From Flavobacteriaceae bacterium (GTDB taxonomy: Bacteria > Bacteroidota > Bacteroidia > Flavobacteriales > Flavobacteriaceae): 64,000 bases of DNA. Every line of letters begins with the position of its first letter. Positions within the stretch are counted from its first letter, which is position 1. The DNA lies in assembly GCA_029248405.1 (NCBI GenBank), contig JAQWJJ010000009.1:50661-114660 (forward strand). The letters are read 5' to 3'. The translations under genes were made by a program, and so were the position numbers. The notes beneath the pieces are model-generated. The model ran no database searches, was not told the DNA's origin, and saw only the letters and a program-made list of their open reading frames with translations. Of this stretch, positions 42,964 through 51,897 are shown piece after piece.

Positions 42964-44795
42964 GCACCGCCAATCAAATAAAGCTTTTGCCAGACCATGT
43001 GGCCAATCAAATTGCTGCAGGTGAGGTCGTACAGCGCCCTGCTTCGGTAGTAAAAGAATTGTTAGAAAATGCTATTGACGCTGGTGCTGACCAAATCACC
43101 TTGGTGATCAAAAATGCAGGAAAAACATTGATTCAGGTGATTGATAATGGTTCAGGAATGAACGCTGTCGATGCGCGCCTTTGTTTTGCGCGTCATGCCA
43201 CGTCTAAAATCAAACAAGCCGACGATCTCTTTCAGCTCCAAACTAAAGGCTTCCGCGGGGAGGCCCTAGCTTCAATTGCGGCTATAGCGCATGTTTCTTT
43301 AAAAACAAAAATTGCTACAGCAGAGCAAGGCGTGCGTTTGGTCATAGAAGGTAGTGCTTGTACCAAAGAAGAAGCCATTGTCATGAATAGTGGCACAACA
43401 GTCACGGTCAAGAATTTATTTTACAATATTCCAGCCCGCCGAAACTTTTTGAAGGGTGACCATATTGAACTCAAGCACATTATAGAAGAGTTCCAGAGGG
43501 TGGCATTGGCCCATCATGCTATTGCCTTCAAGATGGTCCATAATGAGGCGGATCTTTTTCATGTGTTGGCCAGCAATCGCCGTCAGCGTATTGTGGCAAT
43601 TTTGGGTGCCAAAACAAACGAAAAACTGGTGCCGGTCCACGAAGAAACAGAAATAGTGACTGTACAAGGTTTTGTCCTAAAACCCGAGTTTGCCAAAAAA
43701 TCAAGAGGCGATCAGTATTTTTTTGTGAATGACCGCTTTATCAAAAGCCCTTATTTGAATCATGCGATAGCGGCAGCCTTCGAAGGCTTGATTAAGCCTG
43801 GCTACCACCCGGGCTATGTTTTGTATCTGTCTGTGCCTCCTCAAACCATAGACATCAATATCCACCCTACCAAAACAGAAATTAAATTTGAAGAAGAAAA
43901 ATCCATTTATGCGTTGTTGCGGGCGACCATCAAACATGGCCTAGGACAGTTTAATATCGCTCCAGTAATTGATTTTGACCGTGATGCGACTCTAGAAACC
44001 CCATATGCCTATGCTCAAAAACCTGGAAGTATGCCCACGATTGAGGTCGACCCAGGTTTCAATCCATTTGCTAATCCTGAGTCAAAGGCCTACAGCCAGC
44101 GCAGTGCACCATCAGAGAGGGAGCCGTCATGGTCTTCTTTGTATGTGGGCCTAAAAGCCGAAGAAGACTTTCAAAGTATTGAATTTGAGAGTGATGAGGT
44201 CACGGGACAATTATTCGATACACTCGAAGATCCTGCTCCTAAGATCTGTTTTCAGATCCAGAACAAATACGTCATCACTTCTCTAAAGAATGGCCTGATC
44301 GTGGTGCATCAGAACTTGGCGCACCGCCGAATTCTTTACGAACGTTTTTTGAGACGCATAACCATGCAAGACGGTGTCAGTCAGCAGATATTATTTCCGC
44401 AAGAGTTTGCGCTTTCTGCGGCTCAAACGCTCACAGCCCAAAATATTATGGAATCTATGGACAGCATGGGATTTGTTTATAAAATGAATAGCGACGGGAT
44501 CATCTTAGAGGCCTTACCCCTTGGGGTCCCGCAGCATGAAGCCAAGGACATCATTCTTTCGCTGCTGGACAACGAAGATCAGCAGGACCCTCAAGAGGGG
44601 TTTAGCCAACTCGATGTCATGGCACGGGCATTGGCCAAACACATGGCCATAAAATCAGGACAAATTTTGGCTGCAGAGGCACAAGAGCATTTGATCAACG
44701 AATTATTTGCCTGTAAGGAACCAAGTATTTCTCCAGAAAATCGACCAACTTTTGTCACTTTAGACTCGAGTGATTTTGATAAAAAATTCAATTAA
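42960..44795 (+). CDS. mutL: DNA mismatch repair protein MutL
   Basis: A 611-residue GHKL ATPase that links MutS mismatch recognition to strand processing. The N-terminal domain is typical: LLPDHVANQIAAGEVVQRP, VVKELLENAIDAGA, IDNGSGM, RHATSKI and FRGEALASIA. The C-terminal dimerisation domain (from about 420) carries VVHQNLAHRRILYE at 447-460 where nicking MutLs have DQHA-x2-E-x4-E, so the metal site appears degenerate. The start is TTG at 42960, fixed by the conserved N-terminus and by the 4-base overlap with the small gene. A variable linker spans about 330-420. Confidence 0.96.
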   Translation: MSTANQIKLLPDHVANQIAAGEVVQRPASVVKELLENAIDAGADQITLVIKNAGKTLIQVIDNGSGMNAVDARLCFARHATSKIKQADDLFQLQTKGFRGEALASIAAIAHVSLKTKIATAEQGVRLVIEGSACTKEEAIVMNSGTTVTVKNLFYNIPARRNFLKGDHIELKHIIEEFQRVALAHHAIAFKMVHNEADLFHVLASNRRQRIVAILGAKTNEKLVPVHEETEIVTVQGFVLKPEFAKKSRGDQYFFVNDRFIKSPYLNHAIAAAFEGLIKPGYHPGYVLYLSVPPQTIDINIHPTKTEIKFEEEKSIYALLRATIKHGLGQFNIAPVIDFDRDATLETPYAYAQKPGSMPTIEVDPGFNPFANPESKAYSQRSAPSEREPSWSSLYVGLKAEEDFQSIEFESDEVTGQLFDTLEDPAPKICFQIQNKYVITSLKNGLIVVHQNLAHRRILYERFLRRITMQDGVSQQILFPQEFALSAAQTLTAQNIMESMDSMGFVYKMNSDGIILEALPLGVPQHEAKDIILSLLDNEDQQDPQEGFSQLDVMARALAKHMAIKSGQILAAEAQEHLINELFACKEPSISPENRPTFVTLDSSDFDKKFN

Positions 44796-45542
44796 ATGCG
44801 TAACATCTCAGAAACCATAAAAGTTCTTGTTGTCTGCAACATCATTTTCTTCCTCGGAACACTTGTTTCAGGTGATGTCATCTATCGCTTGTTTTCGCTT
44901 TACTATTTTGACAATCCCCACTTTTTTGTTTGGCAGCCTTTGACTCATATGTTCATGCATGGAGGATGGATGCATTTGTTGTTTAATATGTATGCCTTGT
45001 GGGCCTTTGGATCACCGCTTGAAGCACAATGGGGCAGAAACAAGTTTTTATTTTTTTATTTTTCAGCTGGTTTGGGTGCTGCATTGATCCATTCTTTGGT
45101 GAATTTTTATCATGTTTCATCAGGTATAGAGGCTTTGATGTCTCTAGGAATGTCACAACAAGAAGTTTGGTCCTTACTCAACAATACGCTGGATCCGGGA
45201 TCTTACAGAGTCATACCTGAGTTGGGGACACAAGCACAATCATTTTTCACAGCCTACAATACACCCGCAGTCGGTGCTTCTGGCGCGATCTATGGTGTTC
45301 TGGTTGCATTTGGTCTGTTATACCCACATGTAGAATTGATGCTTATTTTCGTCCCTTTTCCTATAAAGGCCAAATACTTTATTCCTATTTTGATAGGATT
45401 AGATTTGTTTTCAGGTTTGACAGGTACTTCATTACTGGGACAGAATATTGCCAATTGGGCGCATATTGGTGGCGCTCTATTTGGTTTTGTGATGGCTTAT
45501 TATTGGAAGAAGAATAGTTTTAATGATAGACGATGGGATTGA
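44796..45542 (+). CDS. Rhomboid family intramembrane serine protease 1
   Basis: A 248-residue polytopic protein with the rhomboid layout: HMFMHGGWMHLLFNMYALWAFG (loop 1 and TM2 with His and Asn), AVGASGAIYGVLVAFG with the catalytic Ser162 in GxSG, and NWAHIGGALFGF with His223. About six membrane segments are visible. An insertion of about 50 residues between TM3 and the GxSG helix is longer than in GlpG. It starts directly after the mutL stop with no spacer, and its end overlaps the second rhomboid. Confidence 0.94.
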   Translation: MRNISETIKVLVVCNIIFFLGTLVSGDVIYRLFSLYYFDNPHFFVWQPLTHMFMHGGWMHLLFNMYALWAFGSPLEAQWGRNKFLFFYFSAGLGAALIHSLVNFYHVSSGIEALMSLGMSQQEVWSLLNNTLDPGSYRVIPELGTQAQSFFTAYNTPAVGASGAIYGVLVAFGLLYPHVELMLIFVPFPIKAKYFIPILIGLDLFSGLTGTSLLGQNIANWAHIGGALFGFVMAYYWKKNSFNDRRWD

Positions 45543-46444
45543 TGAAAAGGGGAGAAGGATTGTATCAGCAGCTTTTGAAATCTGACGCGATGACGAAAAT
45601 TATCGTGATCAATGCGTTGGTATTTTTGGTGATTGGTATTTTATCCTCCTTGATGCAATGGCCCCCTGGTGCCTTATACCAATACTTTGCCTTGCCTGAT
45701 GCCTTGTGGTCATTTTTGGGCCAACCATGGAGTTTGTTGACCTATAGTTTTTTGCATTCCGGTTTTCTTCATTTGTTATTCAATATGCTTTGGCTCCAAT
45801 TTTTTGGTCGCTTTGTGTTGAACCTGTTTCCCGAGCGGCGCTTTGTGAGTTTGTATTTGTTGGGCGCCTTGAGTGGAGGATTGGTCTACTTGTTGGCATT
45901 CAATACATTTCCCGCTTTTATGCAAACCAATGGACAGCTCGTTGGCGCTTCGGCATCTATCATGGCTGTAATGACATTTGCGGCGGTTTATAGTCCGTAT
46001 GCGCGGGTGCGTTTGTTTGTGTTTAATTTTAGTCTTTGGCAAGTGGCGGCGTTTATGGTTTGTTGGGACTTGTTCCGTTTGCCTTCAATGCAAAATGCCG
46101 GTGGTTTACTGGCACACTTGGGTGGTGCAGGTTTCGGTTATTTATATGCCAGAAAATTGCAGCAAGGCAAAGACATCGGGAAGTGGTTTGACCTCTTGAT
46201 TGACCGGTTGCTGCAATGGTTTCAAAAAACACCCAAGCAGGGTAGCTTTCAAAAAGTTTACCGCACTAAAACCAATAGAAACACTGGTGTGTCTTCCCGA
46301 AAAAAGAGTTCGTCAAAATCACCCGAGGCCTTAGGCCATCAACAGCGGATTGACTTGATTTTAGACAAAATCAGTAAAAGTGGTTATGATAGTCTGTCTC
46401 AGGCAGAGAAGGATTTTCTGTTTCGTTCAGGAAATGATCTTTAA
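45542..46444 (+). CDS. Rhomboid family intramembrane serine protease 2
   Basis: A 300-residue rhomboid with LHSGFLHLLFNMLWLQFFGR, QLVGASASIMAVMTFA and LLAHLGGAGFGYLYARK. The catalytic Ser (137) sits in GASA in place of the usual GxSG, and His192 is the partner, so the dyad is kept. The C-terminal 90 residues are soluble, basic and end in IDLILDKISKSGYDSLSQAEKDFLF, a helical motif often found at the end of Bacteroidota rhomboids. I chose the ATG at 45542 (TGATG overlap); an ATG at 45533 is also open. Confidence 0.92.
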   Translation: MKRGEGLYQQLLKSDAMTKIIVINALVFLVIGILSSLMQWPPGALYQYFALPDALWSFLGQPWSLLTYSFLHSGFLHLLFNMLWLQFFGRFVLNLFPERRFVSLYLLGALSGGLVYLLAFNTFPAFMQTNGQLVGASASIMAVMTFAAVYSPYARVRLFVFNFSLWQVAAFMVCWDLFRLPSMQNAGGLLAHLGGAGFGYLYARKLQQGKDIGKWFDLLIDRLLQWFQKTPKQGSFQKVYRTKTNRNTGVSSRKKSSSKSPEALGHQQRIDLILDKISKSGYDSLSQAEKDFLFRSGNDL

Positions 46445-46461
46445 ATAATTTTAAATCATAA

Positions 46462-47547
46462 ATGGTACGTCTGCTGGCTCAATTCTTTTTTGGACTCAAT
46501 ATCGCTGCAGCGCTATTGTTGTTGGTGTGCTTCTTTTTACCCTTCATGCCTCCATCTGAGTTCGCTCAGCTGACCTTGTTGAGTCTCGGCGTGATGCCTT
46601 TGATCATAATTAATACCCTTTTTGCTGTTTTTTGGATGGTGAATTGGGACAAACGCTTCGTGTTGTCTGCAGTTCTTGTTCTGTTGAGTTTATGGCATTT
46701 CGAGGGGCTTTACCAGTTCGGTAGTTCAGAATTAGTGCCACAGGAGCGCACAGGTTTAAAGATCATGTCCTATAATGTCCACCTTTTCAGTGCCTATGAC
46801 CATGAGCCAAATCCAGAAATTGTGGCCCGCGACATCAAGAGTTTATTGGCCAAAACTGAGCCAGATGTTTTGTGTTTGCAAGAATATTATCTCAATCACG
46901 GTGCTGATTTTAGTGCATATCCCTATCGTCATATTTATTTTAAGGCACCAAATAAAGTTTTGGGTCACGCTATTTTTTCGAAATATCCAATAGGGGAAAC
47001 TGGTAGCCTGGAGTTCCGAAATACGGCCAATAACACCATTTATGCGGATGTTATTTTTGGCAGTGATACTTTGCGCATTTATAATGTGCACATGCAGTCC
47101 ATCGGAGTAGTGCCTCAAAGAAGTTGGGAATTACAAGGCGGAGCAGAGGGGATTAGTGCCAGAATGGAAAATGCTTTTGCACAGCAAGAAGAGCAAGTAC
47201 ATGCTTTAAAGGAACATCGTGCAGCATCAGCACGACCCTTTGTGGTTGCCGGAGATTTTAACAATACGGTTTTTTCGCATACCTATCAACAACTTAAAGA
47301 GGGCTTGAATGATGCCTTCTACGAGCGGGGTAGTGGTTTGGGGGCTACTTATGAATTCAATGGGTACCCCATGCGTATTGATTATATCTTAACAGATCCA
47401 AAATGGGAGGTCACCTCTTTTGAGACTATGGAACAATCGTTTTCTGACCACAGGGCAATTATGGCTAAAATTTCGCCAGTGGCGAAACATACTGCTAGCC
47501 AAGCTCCAGGTGCTCAAGGTAAGACAGGCTCTCAGGACCTAAATTGA
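46462..47547 (+). CDS. Membrane-anchored endonuclease/exonuclease/phosphatase (EEP) family protein
   Basis: A 361-residue protein with three hydrophobic segments in the first 80 residues, then an EEP domain: LKIMSYNVHLFS, PDVLCLQEYY (metal Glu), YNVHMQSIG, VVAGDFNNTVFSHTY (GDFN motif) and RIDYILTDPKWEV with FSDHRAIMAKI (catalytic SDH). The DNase I-like metal phosphodiester site is complete. The substrate may be a nucleic acid, a phospholipid or a sugar phosphate; unknown. It ends the mutL run. The last 53 bases overlap the 3' end of the convergent WbqC gene. Confidence 0.9.
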   Translation: MVRLLAQFFFGLNIAAALLLLVCFFLPFMPPSEFAQLTLLSLGVMPLIIINTLFAVFWMVNWDKRFVLSAVLVLLSLWHFEGLYQFGSSELVPQERTGLKIMSYNVHLFSAYDHEPNPEIVARDIKSLLAKTEPDVLCLQEYYLNHGADFSAYPYRHIYFKAPNKVLGHAIFSKYPIGETGSLEFRNTANNTIYADVIFGSDTLRIYNVHMQSIGVVPQRSWELQGGAEGISARMENAFAQQEEQVHALKEHRAASARPFVVAGDFNNTVFSHTYQQLKEGLNDAFYERGSGLGATYEFNGYPMRIDYILTDPKWEVTSFETMEQSFSDHRAIMAKISPVAKHTASQAPGAQGKTGSQDLN

Positions 47548-48109
47548 ACAACAAATCAAGCACTGATAAATTACTCAAAAATCCATGCTCGGATTGAAAA
47601 ACTTGCATGTATCGCGGCAAGTCAATTTTTTGTTCTTGTTTGATATTGGCCAAATACCGAAAGTCGAAACCACTTGTATTTTGGTGGTACTCCCTACTGA
47701 GGCGATGGGCATTCGAACACCCCAACAATTCGGTCAATCGACTAAATATTTTGAGATTATGCTGTTGGAGAGCAACTTGATCCTGGTCGAATAAATCGCA
47801 CAGGTCATCCTCATAATATTCGAAAAAAGGCGAGGAGCGATAGGCCGTTTGAATTGACTTCCAGTGCTGGGAGGCCCACGGAAATTCTGATTCAGACTGA
47901 GTTAAATGAGTTTTGAGCCGCCCCTTGTCCTTATTGTGTTTGATAGGAATAGATAAGGTCAATATGCCTTGAGCATGGGCGATATCCATCCGGTTTCGAT
48001 AGGTCTGCTTTTGATAATTATCATGACACTCAAAAACAATGTCTTGACTCTGTATCAGTGCAGCCATTTGTCGGATATTAGGGAAATATGTCGGCAAAAA
48101 GAGATCCAT
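47495..48109 (-). CDS. WbqC family protein
   Basis: A 204-residue protein of the WbqC family, first noted in O-antigen clusters. Seen: YFPNIRQMAALIQSQDIVFECHDNYQKQTYRNRMDIAHAQG and ILTLSIPIKHNKDKGRLKTHLTQ, the family core. The reaction is not established. I place the start at the ATG at 48109 (MDLFLPTYFPN), 11 bases after the lepB stop; a longer frame would run into lepB and adds a non-conserved stretch. The last 53 bases lie under the convergent EEP gene. It is the final gene of the parA-lepB run. Confidence 0.87.
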   Translation of the reverse strand: MDLFLPTYFPNIRQMAALIQSQDIVFECHDNYQKQTYRNRMDIAHAQGILTLSIPIKHNKDKGRLKTHLTQSESEFPWASQHWKSIQTAYRSSPFFEYYEDDLCDLFDQDQVALQQHNLKIFSRLTELLGCSNAHRLSREYHQNTSGFDFRYLANIKQEQKIDLPRYMQVFQSEHGFLSNLSVLDLLFNLGPESLSYLEHLELG

Positions 48110-48119
48110 CGATATGGGC

Positions 48120-49736
48120 CTAACTGGTTTTTCGTTTGCGCTTGCGGTAGGCATCATAACCAAAGTAGAGCACTAAGAATACGACGAAATAATTGAGGTA
48201 AGACTTGGGTTCACCTGACCCTCCAACGGTTGTAAACATGCGTTCCCATCTGATCTTGTCGAACCCTTTTTTATTGGCGTCTAAACTCAGCCAAATGAAT
48301 ACAGGTTTGCCGATCACATGATTGCTTGGGACAAACCCCCAGCTTCTAGCGTCTTGAGAGTTGTCTCTGTTGTCGCCCATGAGCCAATAATAATCCATCT
48401 TAAAGGTATAGCTGTCTATTGGAGATCCGTTCAAATATACCTGTTCATCGACCACTGTGATGTCTTGAGTTATGCCCAGTTCAATGCCTTCATAGACTTC
48501 TATAATACGGCGGTATAGGGGTAATGTTTTGGTTGTGATGGCGACAGTTTTCCCTGCTTCAGGCACATATACAGGGCCAAAGAAGTCTGTATTATTTGGA
48601 TAATCGACACTATAAGGAAACACCGAACGGTCATAAACTCCTGGATTATTTTTGAGTTTCGTTACTGAGATGATGTCTGGCAACTGAGTTAATTCGGCTG
48701 CCACAGCCTCACTTATGTGTGCCCGATGGCTCAAGAGACCAGTAGCTTGATCGCGCCCCGCAAAACCAATATCAGAAATCTTATAACGGTCATAAAGTTT
48801 TGGACTCGGGATGTTGGTCGCGCGCCCACTTCGATCGACCATGACAAGAGGTTTCTTTGACATAATTTCGTAGACAAACTGAATTTTGGCACGATCGGGC
48901 AAATCGGTTTGTTTTCCATTGATGAATACGTACCCATTACGCACTTCAAGTGAATCTCCTGGCACGGCCACACAGCGCTTGACATAGTTCGATTTTTTGT
49001 CAATTGGTTTTTGCACACTGCCCTTCATATAGCCAGGTCTTATGTCTACAAGCGTGTCTACAGGCCAGTTAAAAACCACAATATCATTGCGCTCTATTTC
49101 CTGAAATCCTGGCAAACGAAAATAGGGGAGCTGAGGAAAAGAAAAATAAGACTTGTTGCCGATTACCGGCACGGTGTCATGAACCATCGGCAGGGCAATA
49201 CTGGTCATAGGCGTTCGGGCGCCGTAATGGAATTTACTCACAAATAGAAAATCCCCTACCAGCAGGGTTTTTTCTAAGGACGAGGACGGGATGGTGAAGG
49301 GTTGCATGACATAAGTATGCACTATTGTTGCCGCTACTACGGCAAATAGAATACTGCTGACCCACTCTCCAGTACTGCTTCGGGGGTTCAAACTTCTGTC
49401 TGTTATGTGTGTCAGACTCTGCGTGTAATTGACATAATAGAGATAAAAACCAAGCGATGCCACTACAGCTATTGTATCCTTACGTTGGTGAAAACCAAAA
49501 CTTCTCAGTGTTTCTACCCAAATCACGGGTACCATAATGAGGTTGACTATGGGGACAAAAAGTAAGACAACCCACCATCTAGGTCTGTTGATGATATGCA
49601 TCAGTACCCAAGTACTATAGATGGGGATAGCCGCTATTATGGGCTGATGTCCTGCAGCTTTATAAAATTTCCAGGTGCCCAAAAAATGCACAAGTTGCAG
49701 GATCAGGAGCAATAGTAACCAATGTGTGACTGTCAT
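48120..49736 (-). CDS. lepB: Signal peptidase I, long Bacteroidota form
   Basis: Removes Sec signal peptides at the inner membrane. The 538-residue protein has three to four N-terminal membrane segments (in residues 1-110), a further one ending before FTIPSSSLEKTLLVGDFLFV with the catalytic Ser153, and YVKRCVAVPGDSLEV with the catalytic Lys253. The MDYYWLMGDNRDNSQDARSWGFVP box E and a C-terminal membrane segment (YLNYFVVFLVLYFGY) follow. The long insertion between boxes D and E is usual in this phylum. It sits between dapB and WbqC, a conserved order. Confidence 0.95.
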   Translation of the reverse strand: MTVTHWLLLLLILQLVHFLGTWKFYKAAGHQPIIAAIPIYSTWVLMHIINRPRWWVVLLFVPIVNLIMVPVIWVETLRSFGFHQRKDTIAVVASLGFYLYYVNYTQSLTHITDRSLNPRSSTGEWVSSILFAVVAATIVHTYVMQPFTIPSSSLEKTLLVGDFLFVSKFHYGARTPMTSIALPMVHDTVPVIGNKSYFSFPQLPYFRLPGFQEIERNDIVVFNWPVDTLVDIRPGYMKGSVQKPIDKKSNYVKRCVAVPGDSLEVRNGYVFINGKQTDLPDRAKIQFVYEIMSKKPLVMVDRSGRATNIPSPKLYDRYKISDIGFAGRDQATGLLSHRAHISEAVAAELTQLPDIISVTKLKNNPGVYDRSVFPYSVDYPNNTDFFGPVYVPEAGKTVAITTKTLPLYRRIIEVYEGIELGITQDITVVDEQVYLNGSPIDSYTFKMDYYWLMGDNRDNSQDARSWGFVPSNHVIGKPVFIWLSLDANKKGFDKIRWERMFTTVGGSGEPKSYLNYFVVFLVLYFGYDAYRKRKRKTS

Positions 49737-49761
49737 ATGTTGTGTATTAAAATGCGCTGGG

Positions 49762-50466
49762 CTAGGTCAAATTTAAAACATCTTTCATAGAATAGACCCC
49801 TGTTTTGCCAATGATCCACTCAGCAGCCTTGAGCGCGCCAAAAGCAAAGCCTTCTCTGGAATGCGCCTCATGCTTGATCTCTATGGCATCAATAAGGCTG
49901 TCATACCTGACCGTGTGGGTGCCGTTGACTTCACCTTCGCGTCTTGCTTTGATGGGCAACAGCGCACTGTCTTGAACCTCTTCTAAGGTCCATTTTTCTG
50001 GGCTGCAAAATTCAAGAATAGGTTGGCTAAGGCTTATGGCTGTACCACTTGGGGCATCTAGTTTATGGATGTGGTGAATTTCTTCTATAGAAGGCCTATA
50101 ACTTGGGTGGTCTTTCATCAGACTGGCCAATCGCTCATTGAGGTAAAAAAACAATTGAACACCGATGCTAAAGTTTGAGGCATATAGTAAAGTCCCGTGT
50201 TGTTCGGCACATAATTTACTGACCGATTCAAATTCTTCGAGCCATCCTGTTGTGCCGCAGACCACAGGTATGCGCGCATTAAAGCATTCTTTGATATGAC
50301 CAACAGCAGCATGTGGTGCAGAAAATTCAATGGCGACATCGGCGTCATTAAGTACTCCAGAATGCCCCCCTAACCATCGTGTTGCCACGATTTCGTGACC
50401 GGCCGCCTGTGCCAATCTTTCGATGACATGTCCCATTTTTCCATATCCGAGTAAGGCTATTTTCAT
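49762..50466 (-). CDS. dapB: 4-hydroxy-tetrahydrodipicolinate reductase
   Basis: Reduces hydroxy-tetrahydrodipicolinate with NAD(P)H in lysine and diaminopimelate synthesis. The 234-residue protein has MKIALLGYGKMGHVIERLA for NAD(P) binding, VVCGTTGW, NFSIGVQLFF, EIHHIHKLDAPSGTAISL with the catalytic His and Lys, and HTVRYDSLIDAIEIKHEAHSREGFAFGALKAAEW. The usual RxGxxxG substrate loop is seen as RREGEVNGTHTV. It works in the same pathway as dapD at 12187. The start overlaps the DUF5683 stop by four bases. Confidence 0.95.
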   Translation of the reverse strand: MKIALLGYGKMGHVIERLAQAAGHEIVATRWLGGHSGVLNDADVAIEFSAPHAAVGHIKECFNARIPVVCGTTGWLEEFESVSKLCAEQHGTLLYASNFSIGVQLFFYLNERLASLMKDHPSYRPSIEEIHHIHKLDAPSGTAISLSQPILEFCSPEKWTLEEVQDSALLPIKARREGEVNGTHTVRYDSLIDAIEIKHEAHSREGFAFGALKAAEWIIGKTGVYSMKDVLNLT

Positions 50467-51002
50467 TTGAGCTGGTAGGTTAGGGTTAGGGCATAATTAG
50501 TCTGATTTCTTGCGTTTTCGTACCAAATATCAGGACCAATGGTCAAATCTTCATTAAGATTGTATTGCAATAAATGGGCATCGACATTGGCGTCTAAAAT
50601 ATTCAACATATAGACACCAAAGGCCACCGCTATACTGACATCTCTATTGCGCCCAGCTGTTTTTTGTGCGTCCCTTAGCCGCGCATCAGAAACACCCTGA
50701 AATTCGTCGTCTTGGTACCCTGCCAAACGTCGCTTGTAGGCATCTCTGAACCTATTATAGTCTTTTGTATTGCGCTGGTAAAAATATACGCCTGAGGCGA
50801 TTCCCGCATATACGACGGGTATTTTCCAATATTTTTTGTTGAATGCCTGGCCCAATCCGGGCAGAACTGCAGAATAAAAAGCGGCTTGAGCAGGGGCCAA
50901 GGGGTCGTAGCTGTCGATTTGTTCTTCAATCTTGAGGTCAACTTGACCCAAGCAGACCGCAACCCACAACATAAAAATACTATGTATGATGTTACTCCTC
51001 AC
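50463..51002 (-). CDS. DUF5683 domain protein
   Basis: A protein of about 179 residues with a signal-type N-terminus and a conserved core AAFYSAVLPGLGQAFNKKYWKIPVVYAGIASGVYF, probably two membrane-embedded hairpins (ALPGLGQ is the family hallmark), followed by a second hydrophobic segment near VSIAVAFGVYMLNILDANVDAHL. The function is unknown; it is conserved between ParB and DapB in Bacteroidota. The start is probably the GTG at 51002 (MRSNIIHSIFMLWVAVCLG), overlapping the parB stop; an ATG at 50972 is the alternative. Upstream in-frame codons run inside parB. Confidence 0.85.
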   Translation of the reverse strand: MRSNIIHSIFMLWVAVCLGQVDLKIEEQIDSYDPLAPAQAAFYSAVLPGLGQAFNKKYWKIPVVYAGIASGVYFYQRNTKDYNRFRDAYKRRLAGYQDDEFQGVSDARLRDAQKTAGRNRDVSIAVAFGVYMLNILDANVDAHLLQYNLNEDLTIGPDIWYENARNQTNYALTLTYQLK

Positions 51003-51891
51003 TTTTGATGCGTTTGAGGAGATTGTCCAACTCTTCTTTTGTTTTAAATGAAATAAGGATTTGTCCGCTGCCATTGGGCTTGCTTGAAATTTTGACCGAT
51101 GAGGACAAATAGGCCTTGAGGCTGTCTTGCTCCGCAGCATAATTTAATGCGCTTACAGATTTTGATTTTTTCGATGTAGCATCTGCGTCATGAAGATTTC
51201 TGACCAAATCTTCAGTCGCTCTTACCGAAAGTTCTAGCTGAATGATCTTTTGATAGATGCTTAGTTGTGCTTCAGGTGATGAGACCCCTAATAGTGCGCG
51301 GCCATGACCCATTGAGAGAAAGCCGTCACGCATTCCTGTTTGGATGATAGGATCTAACTTAAGCAATCGGAGGTAATTGGTGACGGTCGATCTGTTTTTG
51401 CCCACGCGGTCACTCAAGGCTTCTTGAGTCAGATTGATTTCTTCTATGAGCCGCTGGTATGACAAGGCGATTTCTATGGGATCTAGGTCTTGACGTTGAA
51501 TGTTTTCGACCAAAGCCATCTCAAGAAGTTCTTGGTCATTTGCGGTTCGGATATAGGCCGGTATATGTTTCAGATTGATGAGCTTGGAGGCTCTATAACG
51601 TCTTTCACCACTGACGAGTTGGAATGCGTTATCCGTAGTTTGTCTGACAGTAATTGGCTGTATCACGCCCAATTCCTTAATCGAGACGGCCAGCTCCTTT
51701 AATCCTGTTTCATTAAAGTAGGTGCGGGGTTGGAAGGGATTGGTTTGGATCAAGTTGATGTCGAGGTGGACTATTTGACCGGCGATTGCCTGTGGTTGTT
51801 GATCCAAATCATGAGCCGCTTGCGTTCTTTGGTCATTCAAAAGAGCTGAAAGCCCTCGCCCTAATCCCTGTTTCTTGTTTGCTTTTGCCAT
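50992..51891 (-). CDS. parB: Chromosome partitioning protein ParB (Spo0J)
   Basis: A 299-residue DNA-binding CTPase for chromosome segregation. The N-terminus has the ParB-family start QGLGRGLSALLND. The catalytic core contains NPFQPRTYFNETGLKELAVSIKELGVIQPITVR and SGERRYRASKLI for CTP binding. A helix-turn-helix (IALSYQRLIEEINLTQEALSDRVGKNRSTVTNYLRLL) reads parS. A C-terminal dimerisation part follows a Ser- and Lys-rich linker. It is expressed with parA, 6 bases upstream. I found no canonical parS (TGTTNCACGTGNAACA) in this window. Confidence 0.96.
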   Translation of the reverse strand: MAKANKKQGLGRGLSALLNDQRTQAAHDLDQQPQAIAGQIVHLDINLIQTNPFQPRTYFNETGLKELAVSIKELGVIQPITVRQTTDNAFQLVSGERRYRASKLINLKHIPAYIRTANDQELLEMALVENIQRQDLDPIEIALSYQRLIEEINLTQEALSDRVGKNRSTVTNYLRLLKLDPIIQTGMRDGFLSMGHGRALLGVSSPEAQLSIYQKIIQLELSVRATEDLVRNLHDADATSKKSKSVSALNYAAEQDSLKAYLSSSVKISSKPNGSGQILISFKTKEELDNLLKRIKSEE

Positions 51892-51897
51892 ATTGGA

